The position numbers and the translations under genes were made by a program. Shown here in pieces: positions 24,605-32,976 of a DNA stretch of 36,873 nucleotides. Origin of the DNA: Pseudomonadota bacterium (lineage in GTDB: Bacteria; Myxococcota_A; UBA796; SXON01); contig JAUXQH010000174.1 in the NCBI GenBank assembly GCA_030685065.1, forward strand, positions 1 to 36,873. The letters are read 5' to 3'. The notes under the pieces were generated by a model, which worked only from the letters and a program-made list of their open reading frames with translations, had not been told where the DNA came from and made no database searches. Positions within the stretch are counted from its first letter, which is position 1. Each line of letters starts with the position of its first letter.

Positions 24605-26140
24605 CTACGGGCACGCCGACGCGAGATCGTACGCCACGTCTACCGCGGCACCGGGGGCCAGGGTGTCGACCACGACGACGTTCGAGGACGCGTCATAGGA
24701 CCAGCCGCCCGCCAGCGCCACGCCGTCGACCGTCACGACGATGCTCGCGGCCACGGGGTCTGCCGAGAGCGGGAAGGACCAGGTGTAGGCGAGCGAGGCC
24801 GCGGCGAGCGCGGCGAGGCGATCGCCCCAGTCACCGGCGCAGATGGAGAGCGCTTCTCCCCCGGTGGCCGCGATGGCCTCGGCATATCCGTCTGCGCCCT
24901 CACTGCATCCGTCCAGATCGACGATGCCCGACACCACGAGCAGCGACGGACGGGTGACGTGGGACTCGAAGCGGGGCAGGTACCAATCCCAGGTCCAGGC
25001 GCTCGCGTACTCCGGCGAGCGCTCCGGCTCGTCCGACACCACGATCACGTGCAGGAGCGCATCCTCGCGGAGGAACCCCGCGTTGCAGTCGCCGCTCCCT
25101 GTCTCGTCGAGCGCGGCGTCGACGAGGCGGAACAGGGCCTCGTCGTAGACGATGTCCAGATCGGCGCCGAAGGACACCGCGGCCCCAAAAGCGGTGGCGA
25201 TGTCCGCGGTGCTCGAGTCGAGCACGCCGCCGTTCAGGCACCCGCCGTCGGTCGTGACCACGCCGATGTGCCAGCCCGTGGTGACCGTGCCCATGCGGTC
25301 GATGAACGTGGAGAACGCGGCGGCGAGGCCGGCGGCGTCGTCGGTCATCGACGTGGAGCGATCGATCGCGAAGAGCACGTCCACCGGGGGATCGGCCTCG
25401 GTCAGGAAGTGGTCGAGTCCGGTCCCCCCGCCGAGCCCCTCGCCCGATTGGGTCGCGGTGAGGACCCCGCGGGGGTCGTCGGAGGTGACGGAGAGTACGC
25501 CCTCGCCCATCCCGGCGGCGGACGGGGAGAACGTGACGACGCCCGTGGTGTATGCGTACGGAGCGAGCGTCAGCGGGGGGGCGCTGTCGGGGACGAAGGA
25601 GAATCCGGGGCCCGCGTACGCCAGATCCTCGACGGTGAGATCGACAGCGCCGACGTTCTGGAGGGTCAGCGTCACGCTGTCCCCGCAGCCGAGGGGGAGC
25701 GAACCGAACGCCCAGGGGTCGGGCGTGATCACGAGGCTCGGCACGTGGCCATCCCCCACGAGATCGACGGTCACGGACGGGTGCTCCGCGTCGTCCGAGG
25801 CGATCGTCGCGACAGCGGACTGCTCCCCGGGCGCCATCGGGGCGAACACCACGCCGATCTCCCGGAACTCGCCGGGCAGAAGATCGAAGCCCTCCGCGCC
25901 GTCGACGAGGGTGAACGAGCCGGTGCCATCGAGGCCGATGGAGGTGACCCGGAGGGCGGTTTCACCCACGCTGGTCACCGTGAAGGGCAGGGTGACGGCC
26001 TCACCGGGCCCGACGCTCCAGAAGTCGAGCCGCGAAGGGCTCACGACGATGGCCGGCCACGCGTCGGCGGCGTCCTTTTCGAGAGCCTTGAGCCCGGTGT
26101 CCGAGCAGCCTTGGAGCGTGAGGAGCGCGAGGAGTATCAC
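24605..26140 (-). CDS. vWA-domain lipoprotein with two ASH-like domains
   Basis: The protein is 511 aa from GTG 26140, overlapping the upstream TGA by four bases (GTGA). The signal is short, MILLALLTLQGC with lipid Cys at 12, and no earlier start is in frame. Two ASH/choice-of-anchor-D-like beta domains follow: ~30-130 (IVVSPSRLDFWSVGPGEAVT through ASDDAEHPSVTVDLVGDG) and ~134-237 (SLVITPDPWAFGSLPLGCGD through TSDDPRGVLTATQSGEG). A vWA domain begins at VDVLFAIDRSTSM, where D260, S262 and S264 form the MIDAS DxSxS. VIVVSDEPERSPEY supplies a further acidic site. It likely binds a protein partner or matrix through a metal ion at the cell surface. It is the last gene of a three-gene operon. Confidence 0.87.
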   Translation of the reverse strand: MILLALLTLQGCSDTGLKALEKDAADAWPAIVVSPSRLDFWSVGPGEAVTLPFTVTSVGETALRVTSIGLDGTGSFTLVDGAEGFDLLPGEFREIGVVFAPMAPGEQSAVATIASDDAEHPSVTVDLVGDGHVPSLVITPDPWAFGSLPLGCGDSVTLTLQNVGAVDLTVEDLAYAGPGFSFVPDSAPPLTLAPYAYTTGVVTFSPSAAGMGEGVLSVTSDDPRGVLTATQSGEGLGGGTGLDHFLTEADPPVDVLFAIDRSTSMTDDAAGLAAAFSTFIDRMGTVTTGWHIGVVTTDGGCLNGGVLDSSTADIATAFGAAVSFGADLDIVYDEALFRLVDAALDETGSGDCNAGFLREDALLHVIVVSDEPERSPEYASAWTWDWYLPRFESHVTRPSLLVVSGIVDLDGCSEGADGYAEAIAATGGEALSICAGDWGDRLAALAAASLAYTWSFPLSADPVAASIVVTVDGVALAGGWSYDASSNVVVVDTLAPGAAVDVAYDLASACP

Positions 26141-26820
26141 CGTGACACTCGATACCCGATCGCCGGGGTCACGGTGGGAAGGAGCACGGGCCCGGTGAGG
26201 TCCCCGTCGAGCCAGAGGGCGCTCAGGGTGACGTGCCCCTCGAGCTGACCCGGGCCGAGGCGGCCCACGATCCCGCCCGAGACGAACCCGCCGCCGGCCG
26301 CGCGGGTCTGTCGCGTCTCCGGGAAGGCGGCCCCGAGGGCTTCGCCGGACACGACGGCCTCACTGAGGGCGAACACGGGGCCCGCGGAGAGCTCGGGCGA
26401 GAGGCGCTCCTGCCAGGGCAGGATCCGCACCCGGAGGCCAGGCGCCACGGTCAGCGTGCTCAGGGCGAGCTCCCACCGATAGCCCTCCGGAAAGGCGGGA
26501 TCGGAGGCGGTCCGGGTGGTGTGGAACCCGGCGTATTGAATCCCGAGGAACGGCTGGAGGCGACCGCGCGCGCCGAGGATCGCCCCGGCCTCGATCCCCG
26601 GTGACAGCGAGGCGCCGAGCCCGGCGAACGCGAACCCCTCGCCGATGCTCGCGCCGACGTAGAGGCGAGGCGTCCGGATCGGGGCGGCCGTGGCCACGGG
26701 TGCCGACGCCGCCTCCGAGAGCGGCTCGGGCAGCCCCTCTTCGTCGTCCGCCCGGGCCGCGCCGGAGGCGATCAGCGCGAGCGCGAGCACACGCCAGGTC
26801 CGGCTACCAATTCGTGACAT
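26137..26820 (-). CDS. Outer-membrane beta-barrel protein
   Basis: The protein is 227 aa from ATG 26820. A cleavable signal peptide (RVLALALIASGAARA|DD) leads into an acidic, Ala/Pro-rich linker. The rest alternates hydrophobic and small/polar residues in strands of about ten: RLYVGASIGEGFAFAGLGAS, LQPFLGIQYAGFHTTRT, WELALSTLTVAPGLRVRIL, GGGFVSGGIVGRLG and LEGHVTLSALWLDG. These fit an 8-stranded outer-membrane barrel. It overlaps the end of the IPT/Kelch gene by 17 bp and the start of the vWA gene by 4 bp. The barrel may anchor or export its lipoprotein partners; that is inferred from the coupling. Confidence 0.82.
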   Translation of the reverse strand: MSRIGSRTWRVLALALIASGAARADDEEGLPEPLSEAASAPVATAAPIRTPRLYVGASIGEGFAFAGLGASLSPGIEAGAILGARGRLQPFLGIQYAGFHTTRTASDPAFPEGYRWELALSTLTVAPGLRVRILPWQERLSPELSAGPVFALSEAVVSGEALGAAFPETRQTRAAGGGFVSGGIVGRLGPGQLEGHVTLSALWLDGDLTGPVLLPTVTPAIGYRVSR

Positions 26821-29800
26821 CGGTGCTCCTCGAGGCGTCCTCGTCCTCGGTCTGCCCGCCGATCACGAAGATGACGGAGGACTCCTGGGCGTACCCGGGC
26901 AGCCAGCGCGGCACGGCGAGAGACGTGCCGAGGCTGTTCCAATTCTGCACCTCCGGGAGGGGCTGGATCCCGAGCTCCGCGGAGACGCCGCTCGTGCTCG
27001 GCGAGCCGTTCGACCCACCGAACCCATAGAGAAAATCGCTCGCGGACGCCACGGCGAAGCCCGACCGCGCCGGGCTCATCGAGTCGATCTCTCCCCAGGC
27101 CACCAACGCGCCCCCCGCGCCGACCAGGCCCGAGTCGACCGTGCCGACGGTGCGCGACCGGGCCTCCCCGCCGCCGAAATACAGCCAGGTCTCTCCCGCG
27201 GCGACGACGGAGTGCCGGCTCGAGTCGACGGTCCATGCGCCGCACGCCCAGCGGGGCTCGGAGAGGGCCACCCCGGCGTCCGCCCAGTCGCCGGCGAGGT
27301 GTTCGCCGGGGCGGACGATCGTCACGTCGAGGACCTCGACGGTGTCGAGCGCCGCGCCGTCCGCGCCCCGACCGCCCGCGGCGTAGAGGTAGACGATCTC
27401 GGGGTCGGGGGTGGGGTCGGGCGCGATGGCCACGCAGGGGGATTCGCGCGACTCGAGCAACACCGGCAGGGCCGCCCACTCGCCCAGCGCGCCCTCGGGG
27501 AGCGGCGTCCGCGTGGGGTCGACCGCGAGGCCGTCGTCCCGGAAGCTCGGGGTCACGGTGTCCCCCACCCAGCCGAGGTCCCCGTCGGTGTCGGCCGCCG
27601 CGCTGCGGTACACGCGGTAGCCGACCGCGCCGTCGACCGGCGTCCAGCCGAGGGTCACGGAGAGGTCGGCGGTGCCCGGCAGGCTGAGCACGAACGGATC
27701 GCTCGGGAGGGACTCGCCGCCCGGGTTGGTCGGATCCGCGGCGGCGTAGAGGGCCGCCACGCGCCACGTCCAGTCGCCGCCGCCGAGGGCGCCGCTGTCG
27801 TCGATGGAGACGTCGTCCAGCTCGGGGATCACCTCGGGATCGAGCACATGGGCGCGCCAGGTGGTCGCGAGCGGGCCCACGCCATCGTGACCGCCGACGA
27901 TGTAGACGAACTCGCCGACGATCGCGGCGGCCGCGAGCGTGATGGGGGCCGGGAGCGCGCTCGGGAGCAATTCCCACGCGCCGAGATCCCCGTAGACCCC
28001 CACCGGGGCGCGCTCGATGGAGCGGAGCGCGGACGCGCTCTCGCCGCTGTCCCCGCCCATCGCGTACACCCAACGGGCGACCGCGCTGGTCCGGCCCGCC
28101 ACCGACGACGGGGCGCGCCGCGGCTCCACCATGTCGGTGCCGACGGCCCACGGAAAGAGGTTCTCCGCCGGGTTCCGGATGGAGAGGCCCGCGTACCGTG
28201 CGGAGGTGCCGTCACTGTTGGTGACGGTCACCAGGCAGATGGCCTCGTTGAAGTCGTTCGCGGGCGCCATCACGTCGATGCGGGTCCCGGTGGCGGCCAC
28301 GAGGGTGGTGAGGACGGTGGTCTCCACGCCGTCCTCGCGGCACGTGAGGCTCACGGTCGGGTCTCGAAAGGAGCGCCCGGTGATCACGACGGCGCCCGGG
28401 TCGGAGTTGGGGAGGCTGGGCGGGCTCACCGAGGTCACGACGGGCAGGGGCTCCTCGGTGACGGTGAGGCCCGCCGGCAGGAGCCCGACGGTGGCGTCCG
28501 GATTGACCACCAGCACGTCGTAGAGGCCGGGCGCGAGGCCGGCGGGCACGCGCGCGGTGAGGACCGACTCGCTCCGGAAGTCCACCCCGGTGACCGCGGC
28601 GGCGGTGGTTCCGCCGGCCGTGGGCGTCACGTAGATCCGAGGGGTCGGCACGAACCCCACTTGCCCGCTCGGCGCGGGGGAGGTCGCCAGGACCGAGACG
28701 GGCGTGCTGTCGTAGGCCCAGGCGAAGGGCGGATCCAGGGCCTCGACGGCGACGGTGAGGGTGTCCGTCACGGTGAGCGCGCCCTCGAGCTCGGCGGCGC
28801 AGCCATCGACCTCCGCGATGCCGAAGGAGTAGACGCCGGCGGGCAGGCCGGCGGGCACGACGGCACGGACCCGATCGGGGTCGGCGGCATCCCAGGTGAA
28901 GGCGAGCGGCGTGAGCGCCCCCGTGTCGTCGGCGATCCACACCTCGCTGACCGCGGAGGTCGTGTCCGCGAGCCACGCGGTGACCTGCACGGACAGGCCG
29001 TCGTAGACGGTGGGCGGGTCGACGAAGAACACGTCCGGGCTGCCGATGAGATCGAGCGTGGCGGTGGCGTCGCAGCCCTCGGCGCCGCTCACCACGATGT
29101 CGACCTGCCCTTCCGGTGTGTCCGCGCCGAGCACGATGTCGAGGGTGTTCGGATCGACGACCGTGACGGAGGCGGCCGGGACGCCGCCCACGGTCACCAC
29201 CGGGTCCTCCGGGAGGCGCTCGCCCGTGATCCGGACGCTGCCCCCCGCCGCGCAGGTGATCGCGGGCTCGACGAGGGTGATCGTCGGGGGGAGCTCGACG
29301 GCGATCGTGGCGGGCGCGAGCGCGAAACACGCGGCCGGAGCCGGGTTCTGGAGGGTGATGGCCACGTCGCCCAGCGCGAGTGTCGTCACGTCGATCTGGG
29401 CGGTCAGGGTGGTGCACACCGTGCCATCGTGGCTGCCCGCGAGGGGCACGCACCCGGACGCGACCGTGGCGATCGGCGCTCCCTCGCCGAGCGTGAGGGT
29501 GGGAGAGGCCCCGTCGATGGTGAGGAAGCCCGCGCCGGTGATGGTCAGCGGGACGATGCCGGCCTCGACGCAGACGCTCGCCGGCGCGAGGTCGCTCAGC
29601 TCCGGCGGGCCGGCCCAGAGGAAGGCGGCGTCGCGATGCGCGATCTGTCCGTCGGGGTTCTGCACCGCGGCGTCCCATGTGCCGGGAACCAGGCCGAGGG
29701 CCGGAGACGCGTCGAACGCGAGGGTGGCCTGGTCGATCCAACGGAGCGAGCCGTCCTCGGTGGTGAGGCGCACCGGGTCGACGATCTGGCCGTCCTCCGG

Positions 29801-30028
29801 CCCGTCGAGCCCGCCGGCACGCGACAACGTGAGCGTCGGCATCGTGAGCACCGGCGCGCCGAGCACGCGCGCGGGCACCGGCGCGAAGCCGGACCCGGAC
29901 ACGATGATGGTCACGGAAGCGCCCGCGTCACACGCGAGGTCGGGCGTGAGGCCGGTCACCGCGGGGAGGGGGCCCGTGGGAGGCGCGCACGCGGGGAGCA
30001 GGAGAAGTAGCGATAGTCGGCTTGGCAC
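26804..30028 (-). CDS. Large IPT/TIG and Kelch-repeat lipoprotein
   Basis: About 1074 aa from GTG 30028 (VPSRLSLLLLLPAC, lipid Cys at 14). An ATG at 30124 would add 32 non-signal-like residues and run into the ohr end. The N-terminal ~600 residues repeat IPT/TIG-type units, each with 'itvsGsgF...vtvgg' strands: SVTIIVSGSGFAPVPARVLG, VPLTITGAGFLTIDGAS, SVRITGERLPEDPVVTVGGV and GAVVITGRSFRDPTVSLTC. Kelch-like blades follow (WVYAMGGDSGESASALRSIE, FVYIVGGHDGVGPLATTW, IVYLYAAGGRGADGAALDTV, TWLYFGGGEARSRT, VIFVIGGQTEDED), interrupted by a fibronectin III-like insert (WTPVDGAVGYRVYRSAAADT). The likely role is surface binding. It heads the operon with the barrel and vWA genes. Confidence 0.87.
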   Translation of the reverse strand: MPSRLSLLLLLPACAPPTGPLPAVTGLTPDLACDAGASVTIIVSGSGFAPVPARVLGAPVLTMPTLTLSRAGGLDGPEDGQIVDPVRLTTEDGSLRWIDQATLAFDASPALGLVPGTWDAAVQNPDGQIAHRDAAFLWAGPPELSDLAPASVCVEAGIVPLTITGAGFLTIDGASPTLTLGEGAPIATVASGCVPLAGSHDGTVCTTLTAQIDVTTLALGDVAITLQNPAPAACFALAPATIAVELPPTITLVEPAITCAAGGSVRITGERLPEDPVVTVGGVPAASVTVVDPNTLDIVLGADTPEGQVDIVVSGAEGCDATATLDLIGSPDVFFVDPPTVYDGLSVQVTAWLADTTSAVSEVWIADDTGALTPLAFTWDAADPDRVRAVVPAGLPAGVYSFGIAEVDGCAAELEGALTVTDTLTVAVEALDPPFAWAYDSTPVSVLATSPAPSGQVGFVPTPRIYVTPTAGGTTAAAVTGVDFRSESVLTARVPAGLAPGLYDVLVVNPDATVGLLPAGLTVTEEPLPVVTSVSPPSLPNSDPGAVVITGRSFRDPTVSLTCREDGVETTVLTTLVAATGTRIDVMAPANDFNEAICLVTVTNSDGTSARYAGLSIRNPAENLFPWAVGTDMVEPRRAPSSVAGRTSAVARWVYAMGGDSGESASALRSIERAPVGVYGDLGAWELLPSALPAPITLAAAAIVGEFVYIVGGHDGVGPLATTWRAHVLDPEVIPELDDVSIDDSGALGGGDWTWRVAALYAAADPTNPGGESLPSDPFVLSLPGTADLSVTLGWTPVDGAVGYRVYRSAAADTDGDLGWVGDTVTPSFRDDGLAVDPTRTPLPEGALGEWAALPVLLESRESPCVAIAPDPTPDPEIVYLYAAGGRGADGAALDTVEVLDVTIVRPGEHLAGDWADAGVALSEPRWACGAWTVDSSRHSVVAAGETWLYFGGGEARSRTVGTVDSGLVGAGGALVAWGEIDSMSPARSGFAVASASDFLYGFGGSNGSPSTSGVSAELGIQPLPEVQNWNSLGTSLAVPRWLPGYAQESSVIFVIGGQTEDEDASRSTDVTNW

Positions 30029-30133
30029 GGCTCGATATAATGCCCCGCGTTGGCTCGCCGCGAGAGGGTGTAAGGGAGGTGTATGAGAGATCGCGCCCGC
30101 CGTGGCGGGGCGAAGCTCATGCACCGCGAGCCC
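30029..30133. promoter_or_regulatory. Upstream region of the IPT/Kelch-barrel-vWA operon
   Basis: This 105-bp gap separates the ohr stop from the GTG of the IPT/Kelch gene, both on the minus strand. The start-proximal part is A/T-rich (GATATAATG at 30034-30042), the usual place for a -10 element. On the minus strand it reads CATTATATC, a fair but not perfect -10 box close to the start codon. Confidence 0.35.
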
Positions 30134-30565
30134 CTACGCGGACTGGACGGCGGGGGCGACGGTCAGCGTGACATCGAGGTTGCCACGCGTCGCGCGGGAG
30201 TAGGGGCACACCTTGTGCGCGGCCTCCATCAGCGCCTCGGCGCGCTCGGGCGCCAGGTCGGGAAAGTGCCCGACGAGCTCGACGGCGAGGCCGAAGCCGC
30301 CCTCGTCCTTGCCGATCGTGACGTGCGCGGTGATCTCGACCACGCCGACCTGGACGCGCTGCATCCGCGCGACGAGCCCGAGCGCGCTCCCGAAACAAGC
30401 GGCGTAGCCCGCCGCGAACAGCTGCTCGGGGTTCGTGCCCGGATTGCCGCTGCCGCCGAGGGCCTTGGGCATCGCGATGTCGAGGTCGATCACGCTGTCG
30501 TCGGTCTTGACGTGGCCCTCGCGGCCACCCTTGGCGCTGGCGGTGGCGGTGTAGAGGGGGTTCAT
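30134..30565 (-). CDS. ohr: Organic hydroperoxide resistance protein
   Basis: The protein is 143 aa from ATG 30565, with AGGAGA about 9 nt upstream. It is an Ohr/OsmC-family thiol peroxidase: YTATASAKGGREGHVKTDD, GTNPEQLFAAGYAACFGS with catalytic Cys57, and KVCPYSRATRGNLDVTL with resolving Cys120. Both Cys are in the expected places. The enzyme reduces organic and lipid hydroperoxides using a lipoylated partner. It overlaps ohrR by four bases (ATGA) and is therefore co-transcribed with its own repressor. Length is normal for the family. Confidence 0.96.
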   Translation of the reverse strand: MNPLYTATASAKGGREGHVKTDDSVIDLDIAMPKALGGSGNPGTNPEQLFAAGYAACFGSALGLVARMQRVQVGVVEITAHVTIGKDEGGFGLAVELVGHFPDLAPERAEALMEAAHKVCPYSRATRGNLDVTLTVAPAVQSA

Positions 30566-31008
30566 GTCGGACTCTCCTGCTCCGAGCGGAGCGTGTTGGT
30601 GAGCTGATGGAGCGTGCCGCGGAGGGCGGCCAGGGCGGGGGAGGGGAGCTGGGCGCGGCTCGAGAGCGCCGCGGGGATGTGGGAGGCGGCGGCCTCGAGG
30701 GCACGTCCTGCACCGGTGAGGTGGATACGGACCACGCGCTCGTCCGCCCGGTCGCGCACGCGCGACAGCAGCCCGGCGGCCTCCAGGCGCTTGAGCACCG
30801 GCGTGAGCGTGCCGGAGTCGAGCAGGAGCCGCTCGCCGAGGCGCTTCACCGAAGCGCCGTCCTCCTCCCACAACACGAGCAGGGCGAGGTATTGCGGGTA
30901 GGTCAGGCCGAGCGGGGCCAGGAGCGGCTGGTAGGATTGGATCATCGCGCGCGACGCCGCGTACAGGGCGAAGCAGAGCTGCGCGTCGAGATGCTGGGCG
31001 CTGTTCAC
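30562..31008 (-). CDS. ohrR: Organic hydroperoxide-sensing MarR-family repressor
   Basis: The protein is 148 aa from GTG 31008. HLDAQLCFALYAASRAMIQSY carries the peroxide-sensing Cys (Cys12) in the NQLCFALY-type context that defines OhrR. YPQYLALLVLWEEDGASVKRLGERLLLDSGTLTPVLKRLEAAGLLSRVR is the winged-helix DNA-binding part, and the DERVVRIHLTGAGRAL wing follows. In this family, oxidation of the Cys releases DNA and lets ohr be expressed. The gene lies directly upstream of ohr with a 4-nt overlap, so repression would be autoregulatory. A near-palindromic site lies 25 bp upstream of the start codon. Confidence 0.95.
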   Translation of the reverse strand: MNSAQHLDAQLCFALYAASRAMIQSYQPLLAPLGLTYPQYLALLVLWEEDGASVKRLGERLLLDSGTLTPVLKRLEAAGLLSRVRDRADERVVRIHLTGAGRALEAAASHIPAALSSRAQLPSPALAALRGTLHQLTNTLRSEQESPT

Positions 31009-31032
31009 GGCGCCCCTATCACCCGAAAATCG

Positions 31033-31044
31033 ATTGTGCGCAAT
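31033..31044. promoter_or_regulatory. Candidate OhrR operator overlapping the ohrR -35 region
   Basis: ATTGTGCGCAAT is a 12-bp palindrome with one mismatched pair, in the A/T-rich style of MarR/OhrR operators. Read on the minus strand, TTGCGC (31043-31038) could be a -35 element, followed after 17 bp by a weak -10 (GATAGG, 31020-31015). A related imperfect palindrome of 16 bp lies at 31090-31105, closer to the kinase start. Confidence 0.5.
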
Positions 31045-31145
31045 AGGATTGATGGCGATTCAGTCTCGGTCTGGACAGTCGCCTTGCTCCAATGCGCGAC
31101 AATTGCCAGGGCGCGCCCCGCGGCCACTGGCTACCCTGCGCACGC

Positions 31146-32951
31146 ATGACGGTCACACGCTTGAAGCACGTCCCCGCGGAAGGCGTCCCCGCGGCGCGCG
31201 TTCCCGAGCAGGCCGGGCCGCGCGCGTCCGATCCGTTGGTCGGTACGTTGCTCGACGGGCGGTATCGCATCGAGGCGATGATCGCCGAGGGCGGCACCGG
31301 GCGGGTCTACCGGGCCGTCCAGGAGGCGCTGGGAAGGCCCGTCGCGCTCAAGCTCATGCATGCGTTCGCCCAGGATCCGCGGGCCGCGCGGGACTTCGCG
31401 GAGCGCTTTCTCCGCGAGGCGTCGCTCGCCGGCGCGCTGCAGCATCCGAACGTCGTGACCGTGCATGATTTCGGCTCCCTCCCGGACGGGCGCTGCTTCA
31501 TCGTCATGGAGCTGCTCGCGGGGGAGAACCTCGCGGAGGTGATGCGGCGCGGGCCGCTCCACCCGCTCGACGTCACCGAGCTGTTCTGCCAGATCGTACG
31601 CGGCTTGCGCCAGGCCCACCGCGCGGGGCTGGTACACCGCGACATGAAGCCCGCCAACGTCATGATCTCTCCCGGAGAGGATCGGCGTCTCGTCGCGAAG
31701 GTGCTCGACTTCGGGTTGGTCAAGGGCATCGTCGCCGACCCCCTCCCGGGCGGCGGGCCGGTCACCGACAGCGCGCCCGACATCACCCAGGTCGGTTCGT
31801 TCCTCGGCACGCCGCAGTACGTCTCCCCCGAACAGGCCACCGGCCGCGTCGCGGACGCCCGCGCCGACCTGTACGCCGTCGGGGTGATGCTGTACCGCGC
31901 GTTGACCGGGGTGCTGCCGTTCGACGTGCGCGGGTCCGCGGCGGCGGTCGCGGCCCACGTGCATGACGCGGTGCCGCCGATGGGGACACGCGCCCCCCAA
32001 GTGGCCGTGCCGCCCGTCCTCGAGGCGATCACCCTCCGCTGCCTGCAGAAGCGCCCCGGCGATCGTTGGCCGGACGCCGACGCGCTGCTCGACGCGCTCC
32101 TCGCCGCGCAGGCGTCGCTGACCGACGCCGCGGTCCCAGCGCCGGGCCCCGCGCCGCTCGAGGCCACCCTCGCGCCGCATGTCGCCGATACGCCGCTCAC
32201 GCCGGGCCCGGGGCGCGGCCTCCTCGTGGGCGGGCTCCTGGCGGCCCTGGTGGCGGTGGTGCTGGCGGCGGCCATCGGCGGCGCCGTATTGTGGCGCACC
32301 CACGGCTCCCCACCCGTCGCCGCGACGCCGGTCCCCGAGCCGCCGGCCGAGCCCGTCCTCGACCCGGCCGACGCCGACGTGATCTTCGCCGCTGTCCCGC
32401 CGGGCGACATGGAGATCGTCCCGGCGACGCGAGAGGTGTGGCTCCTGCTGTCGAGCGAGCCCGCCGGTGCCGACGTGGCGCTCGATGGCCTCGTGCTCGG
32501 CTCGACCCCCCTCGCGCGCCGGCTCGACGTGGGCCCCGGGCCGAGCGCGCGCACGTTCGTGGTCCGCCGGAAGGGGTATGCCGAGGCGCGCGTAGAGGTC
32601 GACCTCTCCGGGGAGCAGGCCACCGCCGACGTGCGGCTCGAGCGGCTGGCGAGCAACAAGGCGGCGAAGGCCCCCGCCGAGTCTCCGTCCGAGGCGGCTC
32701 CCGCCCTGTCCGGCGTCGTCGCGGACAACGTCCGGTTCACCGGCCCCGAGGCGACGGCGGCGGCCCGCTTCGTGAACACCGCGTCGCACAGCGAGCTGCT
32801 GGGGGCGGGCATCGCGCCCCGCCAGGTCGCGATCATCCTGGAGAAGCGCCCCTTCAGCGACGTGGCGATGCTCGCCGAGGTGCCGTTCATCGGCGACAAG
32901 ACGATCGAGTCGGTGCGCGCAGCCGCGCGGAAGGCGTTGTCGGGGGGCTAA
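31146..32951 (+). CDS. Ser/Thr protein kinase with TM, PEGA and helix-hairpin-helix domains
   Basis: The protein is 601 aa from ATG 31146. The N-terminal Hanks-type kinase is complete: EGGTGRVY loop (48-55), VALKL with Lys69, HRDMKPANV (164-172) catalytic loop, LDFG (187-190), and the YVSPEQATG activation segment end (225-233). A Pro/Ala linker leads to one TM segment (LLVGGLLAALVAVVLAAAIGGAVLW, 359-383). Outside, residues ~430-500 form a PEGA domain (LLLSSEPAGADVALDGLVLGSTPL). The last ~60 residues (RFVNTASHSELLGAGIAPRQ, VAIILEKRPFSDVAMLAEV, FIGDKTIESVRAAARKAL) read as a ComEA-like helix-hairpin-helix unit, unusual on a receptor kinase. It diverges from ohrR (137 bp) and converges with the hybrid histidine kinase. 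Confidence 0.93.
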   Translation: MTVTRLKHVPAEGVPAARVPEQAGPRASDPLVGTLLDGRYRIEAMIAEGGTGRVYRAVQEALGRPVALKLMHAFAQDPRAARDFAERFLREASLAGALQHPNVVTVHDFGSLPDGRCFIVMELLAGENLAEVMRRGPLHPLDVTELFCQIVRGLRQAHRAGLVHRDMKPANVMISPGEDRRLVAKVLDFGLVKGIVADPLPGGGPVTDSAPDITQVGSFLGTPQYVSPEQATGRVADARADLYAVGVMLYRALTGVLPFDVRGSAAAVAAHVHDAVPPMGTRAPQVAVPPVLEAITLRCLQKRPGDRWPDADALLDALLAAQASLTDAAVPAPGPAPLEATLAPHVADTPLTPGPGRGLLVGGLLAALVAVVLAAAIGGAVLWRTHGSPPVAATPVPEPPAEPVLDPADADVIFAAVPPGDMEIVPATREVWLLLSSEPAGADVALDGLVLGSTPLARRLDVGPGPSARTFVVRRKGYAEARVEVDLSGEQATADVRLERLASNKAAKAPAESPSEAAPALSGVVADNVRFTGPEATAAARFVNTASHSELLGAGIAPRQVAIILEKRPFSDVAMLAEVPFIGDKTIESVRAAARKALSGG

Positions 32952-32972
32952 GGCCGCCGCGCTGCCGCGGCC
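32952..32972. terminator. Possible bidirectional stem-loop between convergent genes
   Basis: The 25-bp gap between the two convergent stops contains GGCCGC (32952-32957) and GCGGCC (32967-32972), a 6-bp GC stem with a 9-nt loop. No T-run follows on either strand, so this is a weak terminator candidate based mainly on position. Confidence 0.3.
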
Positions 32973-32976
32973 GCCC

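Noticed and set aside
25000..30010. Long plus-strand open frames opposite the vWA and IPT/Kelch genes
   Set aside because: Composition is dominated by Arg, Gly, Asp, His and Ala with no motif; the minus-strand frames contain MIDAS, IPT and Kelch patterns.
30036..30041. Perfect TATAAT on the plus strand
   Set aside because: It points rightward into the antisense of ohr with no plus-strand gene behind it and no -35 element at the right distance; probably chance in an A/T-rich promoter gap.
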